Source of the DNA: Bacteroidota bacterium
GTDB lineage: Bacteria > Bacteroidota > Bacteroidia > 2-12-FULL-35-15
Direction of reading: 5' to 3'
NCBI GenBank assembly: GCA_016707685.1
Contig: JADJHE010000011.1
Coordinates: 73,632-137,631 of the forward strand
Length of the DNA: 64,000 nucleotides
Shown piece by piece: positions 48,178 through 57,519 of this stretch. Below the pieces are notes generated by a model, which was not told where the DNA came from, searched no databases, and worked only from the letters and a program-made list of their open reading frames with translations. Within the stretch, counting starts at the first letter, position 1, and every line of letters starts with the position of its first letter. The position numbers were made by a program, and so were the translations under genes.

Positions 48178-49416
48178 TTATGATGCAAAAGTAGCTAAAT
48201 CATTTAACAATGAGTCTATTTCTCCTTGTTTTACATGTGGCATCATTACAATTTTATACCATTTTGGCTCCTGCTCATAGCTATCTGCCACAAGATGGTA
48301 TTTTTCTGCTATTTTTTTGGGTACATGTTTGCTTTTTATGGCAACTATGTTTACATATGGATTTCTAAAATATTCTATTTTTAATTCATTCAACTTGCTG
48401 CACAATCGAGACGTTTTATCTACTAAGCTTAGCATTTTTACTTTCCAGCCACTAGAACCATGTACTCTTAAAATCATCCAAACACTTATTGCATTTGCTC
48501 CTGATCTGCTTCCGCATAGTGTATAATCTTTGCCAGGGACATATTGTGCTTCGTCTGTGCATACATATTTCATGTAGCCTTTTCGAATTAGAAACACACC
48601 AGTTCCATAAGGCGATTGGAGCATTTTATGTCCATCGATTGTAATGGAAGTAATGTCTTTGTTTTTAAAATTGAATTCATTATTAGGGTTTGTAAACGGA
48701 TAAATAAATCCGCCAAAAGCTCCATCGATGTGCAGTTTAAAGTCGATGTTGTTTGCTTTTAAAAAATTTGTAATTGGTGCAATTTCATCAACAGAACCAA
48801 ACATGGTTGTGGATAAATTTAATACAATTATAAAATGTTTTATTCCGCGTTTTTTTGCGTCTAAAATTTTTTCTTCAAACTCATTTTGTAAAATAGTTCT
48901 TTTGTTTTCATCAACTTTTAGAATAATTGGTTGTATGCTTAAAACATTTGAGCCTTTTGGCATTGAGTAATGACTGTCTTCGGAGTAGACTAATGCAATT
49001 TCTTCAATTTTGGCATTTTGTTCTCTAATAAAATAATTTCTATAAATCCAAAGTGCTTGTATATTTGCTTCTGTTCCACCTGGTGCAACATACCCATCCT
49101 GTGCATCTTTTTCACCTTCAAATATTTGTTCTGCACAAAGTTTAATCAAATCAATTTCTATTGCTTGTGTTCCTTTGAATTCATCATTTGGATCAGGCGA
49201 TGATAGTGTGTGGCAACCAATATGGTTAGGGTTTGCAATTAGTGCAGATAAGAATGGGGCATCTTTCAAAAATGGTGCATCGTCATAAAATGCTTCTCTA
49301 TCCAAATAGGTTCCTGGCAAGCCAAGAATCATATGATTGTCATAGCTTGCATTATTTTTTAAACCATCAAAAATGGTTTTTTTTATTTCGTCATGTGAGT
49401 ATTTTTCCCAGTACAT
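48178..49416 (-). CDS. PLP-dependent group II decarboxylase
   Basis: 412 residues, fold type I decarboxylase. Seen: APGGTEANIQALW (PLP phosphate region), HIDGAFGGFIYPF (Asp231 for the pyridine N) and the PLP lysine Lys264 in DGHKMLQSPYG. Family relatives decarboxylate glutamate, aspartate, tyrosine, histidine or diaminobutyrate; I cannot name the substrate. Cytoplasmic. It overlaps the longer possible start of the QueD-like gene by 11 bases and lies 42 bases after the cbb3 accessory gene safE. Confidence 0.85.
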   Translation of the reverse strand: MYWEKYSHDEIKKTIFDGLKNNASYDNHMILGLPGTYLDREAFYDDAPFLKDAPFLSALIANPNHIGCHTLSSPDPNDEFKGTQAIEIDLIKLCAEQIFEGEKDAQDGYVAPGGTEANIQALWIYRNYFIREQNAKIEEIALVYSEDSHYSMPKGSNVLSIQPIILKVDENKRTILQNEFEEKILDAKKRGIKHFIIVLNLSTTMFGSVDEIAPITNFLKANNIDFKLHIDGAFGGFIYPFTNPNNEFNFKNKDITSITIDGHKMLQSPYGTGVFLIRKGYMKYVCTDEAQYVPGKDYTLCGSRSGANAISVWMILRVHGSSGWKVKMLSLVDKTSRLCSKLNELKIEYFRNPYVNIVAIKSKHVPKKIAEKYHLVADSYEQEPKWYKIVMMPHVKQGEIDSLLNDLATFAS

Positions 49417-49458
49417 GCTATGTCATTTAAATTCTATCGAGATGTATTGTTATTCAAA

Positions 49459-50169
49459 TTATTTATGACAACATTTGCTGCACTCAGGCTTACTTGCCGA
49501 CATCTCTGGGCTGATGTATGGAATTCCAAGATTCATTCCTCTTAATATTAGAAGCAAGGCCATTGCAACTACAAAAACAGGTATAGCTTTATTTATTTTA
49601 TTACGAAAATTTACACTAATTGCATTTCCCAATAACGCTAGAACAAGCATTGCAGGCAGTGTTCCTAAGCCAAACATCGCCATAAATAATGCTCCTTGTA
49701 AACTACTACCTGTTGCTATTGCTCCAGTTACTCCCAAGTAAACCAATCCGCAAGGCAATAAGCCATTCAATGTGCCAATAAAAAATAAAGAGGAGTAGTT
49801 TTTTTTGCCAAATAAAAGACCTAACTGTTGTTTCAGTTTTCCGATATAACTATAAATAAACGAGGTAATTTTGAATTTACTATAAATTTTAGAAGGCAGT
49901 AAAACCATTATTAGTATGGCTGCACCCAATGTAATGGATAAGGCTTGTTGGTATCCTGCAATTACAAAACTTTGGCCTAATAGTCCGAACAAACCTCCTA
50001 ATAAAGCATAGGTAAACATTCTACCGAAATTATATAAAATAGCTCCCGAAATTTTTGAAAATAGCGAGTTGTGATTTAATGGCAAAGCCAATGCAATAGG
50101 ACCACACATTCCCACACAATGAAAACTTCCTAAAAAGCCTAATGTTATTGCTGCCCAAACAAAACTCAT
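49459..50169 (-). CDS. sulfite exporter TauE/SafE-type membrane protein of the cbb3 operon
   Basis: 236 residues, about six to seven membrane helices. N-terminal GFLGSFHCVGMCGPIALALPL carries the conserved HCxxMCGP motif, and the middle has LNGLLPCGLVYLGVTGA; these Cys/His positions are typical of the UreH/SafE group placed with cbb3 genes and thought to move copper or thiols for oxidase assembly. The C-terminus ends in a Cys/His-rich tail (PECSKCCHK). Last gene of ccoS-NO-Q-P-G-H-safE; 4 bases after ccoH. Confidence 0.85.
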   Translation of the reverse strand: MSFVWAAITLGFLGSFHCVGMCGPIALALPLNHNSLFSKISGAILYNFGRMFTYALLGGLFGLLGQSFVIAGYQQALSITLGAAILIMVLLPSKIYSKFKITSFIYSYIGKLKQQLGLLFGKKNYSSLFFIGTLNGLLPCGLVYLGVTGAIATGSSLQGALFMAMFGLGTLPAMLVLALLGNAISVNFRNKINKAIPVFVVAMALLLILRGMNLGIPYISPEMSASKPECSKCCHK

Positions 50170-50173
50170 TCTA

Positions 50174-50620
50174 TTAAGGGATTACAATTGTTTCTTCTGT
50201 AAAATAGTTTTTAGCATCTGCAGACCAAGATAATTGCATTTTATACATACCACTTTGTAATGAGCTTCCAGCAATCATTTGGACGCCATTTGCATTTAGT
50301 GTTAATGGTGTTTTGTAATCTCTACTAGCATCCGAAGGACAAAAAAACACAACTTCTCCTTTTACATTTTTGTTTGTAAAAGCTGTCGGGAATCGAATTT
50401 CAATACCCGCTTTGGTTATTGCATGATTTACTTGTTCTGTCAATGCATTCGCATTGTTCATTTCATTTATTTTATCTTGATACTTGAGCTCTTTAGCATA
50501 GTAGTCAGGACTTACTAATTCTATTTTTTGGTTCATACTAAATGTAACCATGCCAATAACTAACACTACAAATCCAATGTAGAGCGATGCTATTTTTGTA
50601 CCCCAGCTAATGTTTAACAT
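50174..50620 (-). CDS. ccoH: FixH family protein (CcoH)
   Basis: 148 residues with one N-terminal membrane helix (about 9-29, SLYIGFVVLVIGMVTFSM), then a periplasmic domain (YYAKELKYQDKINEMNNA, and a beta-rich part ending NYFTEETIVIP). FixH/CcoH is needed for cbb3 oxidase maturation or stability. Position directly after ccoG and before safE is typical. Confidence 0.9.
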   Translation of the reverse strand: MLNISWGTKIASLYIGFVVLVIGMVTFSMNQKIELVSPDYYAKELKYQDKINEMNNANALTEQVNHAITKAGIEIRFPTAFTNKNVKGEVVFFCPSDASRDYKTPLTLNANGVQMIAGSSLQSGMYKMQLSWSADAKNYFTEETIVIP

Positions 50621-50636
50621 GTGTATTGATTTTAAA

Positions 50637-52049
50637 TTATTTTGGATTTATTTTAAATGGTCCTAAGAAATGCACCTCTATGCTTTCTAATTTTTCATTA
50701 TTAGAATAGATACCAATCGTAATATCTGTTTTGCGCTCTTTTACATCGTTTTTATCTAGCTCAACAAAGAAAATAGCCCCACCCAAACTTTGATTTTCAA
50801 CAACAATATTATCAGCTCCAACTAATCTTATTTCGCCTTTGTGCGACTCAAGCTTCAAAACAACATTAATGTTATTATGTGTTTTGTTTACAAATTTTAC
50901 ATTGTACAAATTTGTTATTTTGTTATTTGGTTGATCTTGGTAAAGCATACCAGGAGTTCTCAAAATAGTTGTTTCTACATCTGTTCTGCTTACAAGAAGC
51001 GTTACAAGTACTCCTAATAGAACGAGTAATACTGCAGAATAAGCAATCATTCTACCTGTAAGTTTTAATTTTTCTTTGTCCGCAATGCCTTTTTCAGAAT
51101 CAAAACGGATAAGTCCTTTTTCACGTCCAACACCTTCCATCATATGATCACATGCATCAATACATGCAGTACAGTTTACGCATTCTAATTGTGTACCATT
51201 TCTGATATCAATTCCAGTAGGACAAACTTTAACACACTGCGCACAGTCAATACAATCGCCTTTAGGTTGTTCTTCATTTTTTTTGAATTTACTTCTAGGT
51301 TCTCCTCGTATATAATCGTAGGCAACTACAATCGAGTTTTTATCAAGAAGTACACCTTGTAAGCGTCCGTATGGACAAACAACAATACATACTTGTTCTC
51401 TAAACCATAAATAGACAAGGAAGAATATGGTAGTAAAAATTAATAAGGAAATAAATGTTCCCATGTTTGCTGCCAAACCTTGTTGGTACATTAATAATAA
51501 TTCATCGAGACTAATAATGTATGCTAAAAAGGTATTGGCAATGATGAAGGATACTAAGAAAAAAGTGGTTGTTTTGCCACCTCTTTTTAGAATTTTATTG
51601 AAATTCCAGGGTTGTTTGTTAAGTGCTTTTTGATGGCTAGCATCTCCTTCAAACCAGTATTCTATTTTACGGAATACCATTTCCATAAAAATGGTTTGCG
51701 GACAAGCCCATCCACAAAATACCCTTCCGAATATTACTGTAAACAATACAATAAAAACAATAAACACTAACATTCCTAAAACAAAAAGAAAAATGTCTTG
51801 TGGCCAAAAAATGGCCCCAAACAAAATGAATTTTCGTTCAGGTATATTTATTAAAAATAACGGATCGCCATCCACCTTAATAAATGGTAGTGTAAAAAAC
51901 ACTACCAAATATACAAGGCTTAATATCGTTCTTTTGTTGTAAAGTGGACCTTTAGGTTTTTGTGCAAAGATCCAATTTCTCTTCCCGTCTTTTATGGTTG
52001 CAATCGAATCACGGAATGATTCATCTTGCAACTTTTTATCTGTTTTCAT
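50637..52049 (-). CDS. ccoG: cytochrome c oxidase accessory protein CcoG (FixG/RdxA type)
   Basis: 470 residues. Several membrane helices in the first half (including LVYLVVFFTLPFIKVDG), the membrane Cys motif GWACPQTIFMEMVFRKIE and CIVVCPYGRLQG, two [4Fe-4S] motifs (CIDCAQCVKVCPTGIDIRNG and CVNCTACIDACDHMM), a further helix and a C-terminal periplasmic Ig-like domain. A Cu2+-reducing iron-sulfur protein that supplies Cu+ for cbb3 oxidase assembly. Starts 2 bases after ccoP. Confidence 0.95.
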   Translation of the reverse strand: MKTDKKLQDESFRDSIATIKDGKRNWIFAQKPKGPLYNKRTILSLVYLVVFFTLPFIKVDGDPLFLINIPERKFILFGAIFWPQDIFLFVLGMLVFIVFIVLFTVIFGRVFCGWACPQTIFMEMVFRKIEYWFEGDASHQKALNKQPWNFNKILKRGGKTTTFFLVSFIIANTFLAYIISLDELLLMYQQGLAANMGTFISLLIFTTIFFLVYLWFREQVCIVVCPYGRLQGVLLDKNSIVVAYDYIRGEPRSKFKKNEEQPKGDCIDCAQCVKVCPTGIDIRNGTQLECVNCTACIDACDHMMEGVGREKGLIRFDSEKGIADKEKLKLTGRMIAYSAVLLVLLGVLVTLLVSRTDVETTILRTPGMLYQDQPNNKITNLYNVKFVNKTHNNINVVLKLESHKGEIRLVGADNIVVENQSLGGAIFFVELDKNDVKERKTDITIGIYSNNEKLESIEVHFLGPFKINPK

Positions 52050-52051
52050 GC

Positions 52052-53260
52052 TTATTTTTTTACTTCAACTTTTGCGCTATCAACAATAGCGGCAACAGCT
52101 GAACTGTCAGTAGCGGTTGAATCAACAGCAGGTGCAACTCCATCTTCTGAATATAAATCACCTTGTTTTTCTTTTGCGTTTGGAGGATTAGTTCCTCTTA
52201 AGATTTTTATATAAGAAGCAAGCAATTGCATTTCTGATGGAGAATATTGTGCTTGCCAAGATTGCATCCCTTTATCGGGATAACCATATTTAATGGTTTT
52301 GAAAACATCCTTAATGCTTCCACCATGTAGCCAATAATCGTCAGTTAAGTTTGGGCCAATTTGATTTCCTTCGCCCAATGAGCCATGACAAGGAGAACAT
52401 GTTGATTTGAAAATACTTTCAGCTTCAGCTAATTTGGATTTATCTTCTATCATAACAACCGAAGCTTCATCTATATTGTTTGCGCTTAATTTTGCAAATT
52501 CTTCTTTAGCTATTTTTGCTGCTTCAACAGATTTGTTATACTCTGTAGTTTGTAAATCGCCAGTAGCTGTAACATGGTAATGAATTAAATAAACAAACGA
52601 AAAAACAATTGTTAAATAGAATCCGTATTTCCACCATGGTGGTAAGTCATTATCCAATTCTTTGATACCATCATAATCATGATCCATTAATACATCTGCT
52701 TCTTTTTCAAGTGGAACAGATGCATTGAATTTTTCAAGTAGGGAAGGTTCTTGTCTAATCACTTTAGCTGCAGTTATTTCTTCAGCTTCAGGTTTAACCA
52801 TTAGTTGAATACTGCTCACTAAAACAAAAATGATTAGAATTTCGAATGCAATTATTGCAAGTAGCAAATAAAATAATCCACTACTTAAGCCCATATAGCC
52901 ACTAACAGTAACTGTGCCAATTGATTCTTGAGCGAATGCTGTTTTTGTAGATGATAACAATGCGACAATAGCAAGAATGCTTAGTGTTTTCTTTCCATAA
53001 TTATTTTTTTCTCTTGTTGCATACGCTACATTTTTTAATACACCGCCCAGTACGGATATCACAATCATTAAAAGAATAATGATACAAGATAATCCAATGA
53101 ATAGTGGGTTTGAAAATACTGATAGCGAATCATCTGTTTTTGGAGCAACTGTATTTTGTGCAAATACAGTTAATCCTAAAAACATCGATAAAATGGTTAA
53201 AAAATACTTACTGCCTGAAGTACGGTATTTTATTAATTTATTTATGATTGATAGTTTCAT
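52052..53260 (-). CDS. ccoP: cbb3 oxidase subunit III (CcoP), mono-heme, with extra N-terminal membrane part
   Basis: 402 residues. The first part has a signal-like helix and further hydrophobic segments (IGLSCIIILLMIVISVLGG, TLSILAIVALLSSTKTAFA, LFYLLLAIIAFEILIIFVLVSS). The middle has the FixP anchor text HDYDGIKELDNDLPPWWKYG and a helix. Then comes one c-type cytochrome domain with a single CxxCH (STCSPCHGSLG) and distal Met in YPDKGMQSWQ. Canonical CcoP has two haem c sites; here only one is seen. A Ser/Ala/Asp-rich tail follows. Passes electrons to CcoN. Confidence 0.9.
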   Translation of the reverse strand: MKLSIINKLIKYRTSGSKYFLTILSMFLGLTVFAQNTVAPKTDDSLSVFSNPLFIGLSCIIILLMIVISVLGGVLKNVAYATREKNNYGKKTLSILAIVALLSSTKTAFAQESIGTVTVSGYMGLSSGLFYLLLAIIAFEILIIFVLVSSIQLMVKPEAEEITAAKVIRQEPSLLEKFNASVPLEKEADVLMDHDYDGIKELDNDLPPWWKYGFYLTIVFSFVYLIHYHVTATGDLQTTEYNKSVEAAKIAKEEFAKLSANNIDEASVVMIEDKSKLAEAESIFKSTCSPCHGSLGEGNQIGPNLTDDYWLHGGSIKDVFKTIKYGYPDKGMQSWQAQYSPSEMQLLASYIKILRGTNPPNAKEKQGDLYSEDGVAPAVDSTATDSSAVAAIVDSAKVEVKK

Positions 53261-53271
53261 AATGATAGATT

Positions 53272-53454
53272 TTAAATATTGTTTTTATCACTTTTATCAT
53301 CGAATGGAAGGTTTTCTACTTCGATGATATGTTGTTTGTTTACTTTAGCTACATATATTAACAATCCTATAAAGAAAGCGAAGAATAATGTTAGCGAAAT
53401 CATTGGGAATATACCTACTCCTGCAATTGATTCTAGATAGTTTATAAATTTCAT
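53272..53454 (-). CDS. ccoQ: CcoQ-like small membrane subunit of cbb3 oxidase
   Basis: 60 residues with one membrane helix (about 15-36, FPMISLTLFFAFFIGLLIYV) followed by a basic and then acidic tail (KVNKQHIIEVENLPFDDKSDK). Small single-helix protein in the CcoQ position, between ccoNO and ccoP, with gaps of 9 and 11 bases. Assigned mostly by place and topology. Confidence 0.8.
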   Translation of the reverse strand: MKFINYLESIAGVGIFPMISLTLFFAFFIGLLIYVAKVNKQHIIEVENLPFDDKSDKNNI

Positions 53455-53463
53455 GTGCTTAAA

Positions 53464-55592
53464 TTATTTAGTTGTTCCCACTTCGCTTGCTTTAATATCT
53501 TTACCTAATCGTTGTAGGTATGCAATAAGTGCGATAATTTCTCTATCATTAGGTGTATCAATTTTATCTTTTTTCAAACTAGCTGTTATTATATTAGCTT
53601 GTTTAATCAAGTCTTGATTTGCAATTTTATCATAACCTGCAGGATATGGAACACCAAGTGTTTGCATTGCTCTTATTTTTCCAGGTGTTGATGCGGTATC
53701 CAATGCATCTTCAATTAACCATGGGTATTGAGGCATAATTGAATGTTCAGAAACTGATGTAGGTGAATACATATGGTTGTAATGCCAAGTGTTTGATCTT
53801 AATCCTCCCTCACGTGCCAAATCCGGACCAGTACGTTTAGAACCCCATTGGAATGGATGGTCGTAAACAAATTCTCCTGCTTTAGAATATTCACCATAAC
53901 GTTCTGTTTCAAAACGTAAAGGACGAATCATTTGTGAGTGACAAGTATAACAACCTTCACGGACATATATATCACGACCTTGTAACTCAAGTGGAGTATA
54001 TGGTTTAACACTTGCAATTGTAGGAATATTTGATTTTACTAAGAAGGTTGGAACCATCTCAATTACACCACCAATTAAAATCACTACTAAACTTGCAATT
54101 AACATTTGGATTGGTCTGCGCTCAATCCATCTGTGCCAATGTTCACCTTTGTGTGATCCGTCAGATGCTTTATCTAATGCTGGTGCTTCAGCTTCTTCAT
54201 TTGCTAATAATGATCCTGATTTAACTGTTTTAACAATGTTGTATGCCATCATTATAAATCCAGTTAAGTACATCGTTCCTCCTAATGAACGCATAATGTA
54301 CATTGGGCGTAATTGAGTAACAGTTTCTAAGAAGTTAGTGTATTGTAAGAACCCATTTGGTTTAAACTCTTGCCACATTAAGTATTGTGTAAATCCAGCC
54401 CAGTACATTGGAATAGCATAGAATAGGATACCCAATGATCCTAACCAGAAATGCCAGTTAGCTAATTTTGTTGACCATAAGTTTGTACGGAAAATTTTCG
54501 GGATTAACCAATATAAGATACCGAATGTTAAGAATCCATTCCATCCTAATGCTCCAACGTGAACGTGAGCAATAATCCAATCTGTAAAGTGAGCAATAGA
54601 GTTTACTTTTTTCAATGATAACATTGGTCCTTCAAATGTTGCCATACCATAAGCAGTTATAGCAACAACCATAAATTTTAATACAATGCTTTCACGAACT
54701 TTATCCCAAGCACCACGTAATGTTAATAATCCATTAATCATACCACCCCATGATGGAGCAATTAACATGATTGAGAATACAACACCTAATGATTGCGCCC
54801 AATCTGGTAATGAAGTATATAACAAATGATGAGGGCCAGCCCAGATGTATAAGAAAATCAAGGCCCAGAAATGGATAATTGATAAACGGTATGAATACAC
54901 TGGACGCTCAGCTGCTTTCGGAATAAAATAATACATTAAACCTAAGTATGGTGTAGTTAAGAAAACGCTACTGCATTATGTCCGTACCACCATTGAACTA
55001 AGGCATCTTGAACACCTGCATACCATGAGTAGCTTTTAAAGAATGATACTGGAATCTCAACTGAGTTAACAATGTGTAAAACAGCTACAGTAACAAATGT
55101 TGCAATGTAAAACCAGATGCCTACATATAAGTGACGCTCTCTACGTTTGATAATTGTTCCAAACATATTCCAACCAAATACTACCCAAATTAGTGTGATA
55201 GCAATATCAATTGGCCATTCCAACTCAGCATATTCCTTATTAGTAGTGATACCAAATGGAATTGTTAATGCGGTAGCAACAATAATCAATTGTTATCCCC
55301 AAAAGTGAATTTTGCTTAATGTATCATTGAACATTCGTGCTTTACATAAACGTTGCAATGAATAATATACTCCCATAAAAATACCATTTCCAACAAATGC
55401 AAAAATTACTGCGTTCGTGTGTAATGGTCTTAAACGTCCAAATGTCGTATACGACATAACGTTAAGTTCAGGAAAAATAAATTGCAAGGCTACCCATAAG
55501 CCCACAAGCATACCTACTAGTCCCCATATAATGGTGGCATAGGCAAACTGCTTTACAATTTTGTTGTCATACGAAAATTTTTCTACTTCCAT
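53464..55592 (-). CDS. ccoN: fused cbb3 oxidase subunits I and II (CcoN-CcoO); one in-frame stop and one frameshift
   Basis: About 709 residues. N-part is the 12-helix haem-copper oxidase subunit (PLHTNAVIFAFVGNG, QWWYGHNAVAFFLT, IIHFWALIFLYIWAGPHH, DWIIAHVHVGALGWNG). C-part is the CcoO mono-haem cytochrome (REGCYTCHSQMIRPLR, GPDLAREGG). The fusion is usual in Bacteroidota. Two breaks: an in-frame TAA at 55293-55295 (text HFWG, stop, QLIIVATALT), where an aromatic residue is expected, and one missing base in the A4 run at 54962-54965 (plus strand), which joins HNAVAF to FLTTPYLGLMYY. Terminal oxidase for low oxygen. Confidence 0.92.
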
Positions 55593-55596
55593 AATT

Positions 55597-55800
55597 TTAA
55601 TTGTTGTTGGTTAATTTTTCTTTTGTTGATGTTGTTTTTGCTGATTCTTGTTTTTGAGGAATGGTGCTGTCGAATAACATTCGTACAGATGGAGTGTAGT
55701 CATCATCGTACTGACCGTTTTTAACACTCCAAATAAAAGCAATTAAAAAACCGGCTGCGACTATTATGCTGGCTGCAATTAAGATAATTAGTACACTCAT
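55597..55800 (-). CDS. ccoS: cbb3 oxidase assembly protein CcoS
   Basis: 67 residues; start MSVLIILIAASIIVAAGF at 55800 chosen because the longer frame crosses the promoter. One membrane helix, then the family text FIWSVKNGQYDDDYTPSVRMLFD and a polar tail. CcoS is needed for cofactor insertion into the oxidase. First gene of the cbb3 operon; its stop is 4 bases before ccoN. Confidence 0.92.
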   Translation of the reverse strand: MSVLIILIAASIIVAAGFLIAFIWSVKNGQYDDDYTPSVRMLFDSTIPQKQESAKTTSTKEKLTNNN

Positions 55801-55821
55801 GTTTTTTATTTTATTACGCAC

Positions 55822-55829
55822 CAAAATTA
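55822..55829 (-). promoter_or_regulatory. -7 box of the ccoS-cbb3 operon (TAATTTTG)
   Basis: Exact TAnnTTTG on the minus strand, 21 bases before the ccoS ATG. The centre of the FNR-type site at 55875-55886 is 58.5 bases from its last base; the same distance occurs at 63147/63205.5. Confidence 0.65.
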
Positions 55830-55874
55830 TCTTTTGAGGTCTGCAGTAATTATGATGGTAGTCAGAAAAAAACA

Positions 55875-55886
55875 TGATTAAAATCA
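55875..55886. promoter_or_regulatory. FNR/Crp-type site TGAT-N4-ATCA (cbb3 operon, proximal)
   Basis: TGATTAAAATCA, a perfect TGAT/ATCA palindrome with 4-base centre, upstream of ccoS. Placed as a class I activator site relative to the -7 box at 55822-55829. Confidence 0.7.
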
Positions 55887-55948
55887 CCTCTCTGTAATTG
55901 TCCTAAAATCAATGTTTTGTGATTGTTTTTTGTAAAAAAGGTTAAAAC

Positions 55949-55960
55949 TGATTTCAATCA
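55949..55960. promoter_or_regulatory. FNR/Crp-type site TGAT-N4-ATCA (cbb3 operon, distal)
   Basis: TGATTTCAATCA, a second perfect palindrome 74 bases (about seven helical turns) upstream of the first, in the same divergent region between ccoS and the histidine kinase gene. Confidence 0.6.
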
Positions 55961-56210
55961 TGCAAATAATTGATTTCTGATAGGAGAATCTTAAATCTCA
56001 TGCGTTCAGTACTATGTGGGTTTAGGCAATGGTTATTAGTTTTTTCAAAAGCGTACTTGAAAGCGATTGAGTAGCTATTCTCTTTCTTTATCTTATCAAT
56101 GCTATCTTTTAATAGACTGAATTTTAATTATTTTATTTTTACATTGCATTTGAAACCGCCATTTGAGTATGTTTAAAGCGAATTCTAGTCGAATTCCCTT
56201 CTTCTGAATA

Positions 56211-56222
56211 TGATGAAAATCA
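56211..56222. promoter_or_regulatory. FNR/Crp-type site TGAT-N4-ATCA (kinase-regulator operon)
   Basis: TGATGAAAATCA, extended on both sides to AATATGAT-GAAA-ATCATATT. It lies 59 bases before the kinase ATG and 36.5 bases (centre) from a near-consensus -7 box TAATTTCG (56246-56253), a class II-like position, suggesting autoregulation. Confidence 0.65.
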
Positions 56223-56280
56223 TATTTTATTCTTTTTAGGTATAATAATTTCGTTAGAATTTTTCCTTAATAACCGAACA

Positions 56281-57519
56281 ATGACTAAATTAGTCCCTAA
56301 AGAAACACTTAAGAAAGGTAAAGCTGTAAAAATGGACAGTAAAGAGGGACTAAATGCTTTATTTGAATATGCTACCGAAGGTATCTTAATCACAAACAGT
56401 AAAGCAGAAATAATTAAAATTAATCCGAGTGCAGAAAAACTTTTTGGCTATAAGCCAGGAGAGTTGTTGGGTCATAAAATAGAAACCCTCGTTCCACAAA
56501 AATACCAATCGAACCACGTTCATCATCGCGATAAGTATAAAGAAAATCCACACGCTCGTTCAATGGGCAAGGGGATGAATCTTTATGGATTACGTAAAGA
56601 TGGTTCCGAGTTTCCAGTTGAGATAAGTTTGAGCAATTACACCAATAATGATGAATTATTTGTGATTGCTTTTATAATTGATATTACAGAACGAAAGCAA
56701 GCAGAAGAAAAACTAAAATCCTATTCTACCGAATTAGAAAATAGAGTAGAGGATCGTACATTAATGTTGCGTGAAGCTATTGCAGAGCTTGAAAAAACAA
56801 AAGATGAAATTAATGCGGCACTTGAAAAGGAAAAAGAATTAAATGATTTAAAGTCACGCTTTGTATCAATGGCATCGCATGAGTTCAGAACACCTTTAAG
56901 TACTATTCTTTCTTCTGTTTCATTAATATCTAAATATAATACTGCCGAAACAGAAGATAAAAAACAAAAACACATTGCTCGTGTAAAATCTTCTGTGAGT
57001 CACCTAACCGATTTGTTAAATGATTTTTTATCCTTAGGAAAACTCGAAGAAGGAGTCATTAATTGCACACCAGTACTGTTTGATATTGTTGAGTTTTCTC
57101 AGAAATTGTTCAGGATTTACAAGCAGTTGCAAAGGAAGGGCAAGCAATTGTTTATTCACATGACGGTGACAGCACAGAAGTGTGTTTGGATAATAAATTG
57201 TTGAGAAACATTTTGATTAATTTACTATCCAATGCAATAAAATTTTCGCCCGAAGGGAAAGAAATTATACTTACAAGTAAAATCAATAAATCAGAAATTG
57301 AAATAACTGTGAAAGATTCTGGTATAGGAATTTCTAAAGAAGACCAACAACATTTGTTTCAGCGTTTCTACAGAGCTCAAAATGCAACAAATATTCAAGG
57401 AACAGGATTAGGATTAAATATAGTTTCTAAATATGTTGAACTAATGAACGGTTCAATTACATTTTGAAAGTGAATTAAACATAGGCTCAATATTTATAAT
57501 TAAATTTCCATTAGCATGA
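56281..57519 (+). CDS. PAS-domain sensor histidine kinase, FixL-like (two frameshifts)
   Basis: About 412 residues, no membrane helix, so cytoplasmic. PAS domain (about 25-140) with KYQSNH (His79) at the place of the FixL haem ligand (PYRSRH in FixL) and LRKDGSEFPVEISLS; coiled coil (about 140-190); HisKA with His200 in SMASHEFRTPLSTIL; HATPase_c (INLLSNAIKFSPEG, KDSGIGISKEDQ, TGLGLNIVSKY). Breaks: one base missing near 57103 (true text KLVQDLQAVAKEGQAIV), and one extra T at 57463-57466 (true end FESELNIGSIFIIKFPLA, stop 57517-57519). Overlaps the next gene by ATGA. Whether it binds haem is not shown. Confidence 0.85.

Noticed and set aside
55293..55295. Stop-codon recoding (TAA read as an amino acid)
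   Set aside because: All other genes in the window use TAA as a normal stop; a single case supports an error or mutation, not a changed code.
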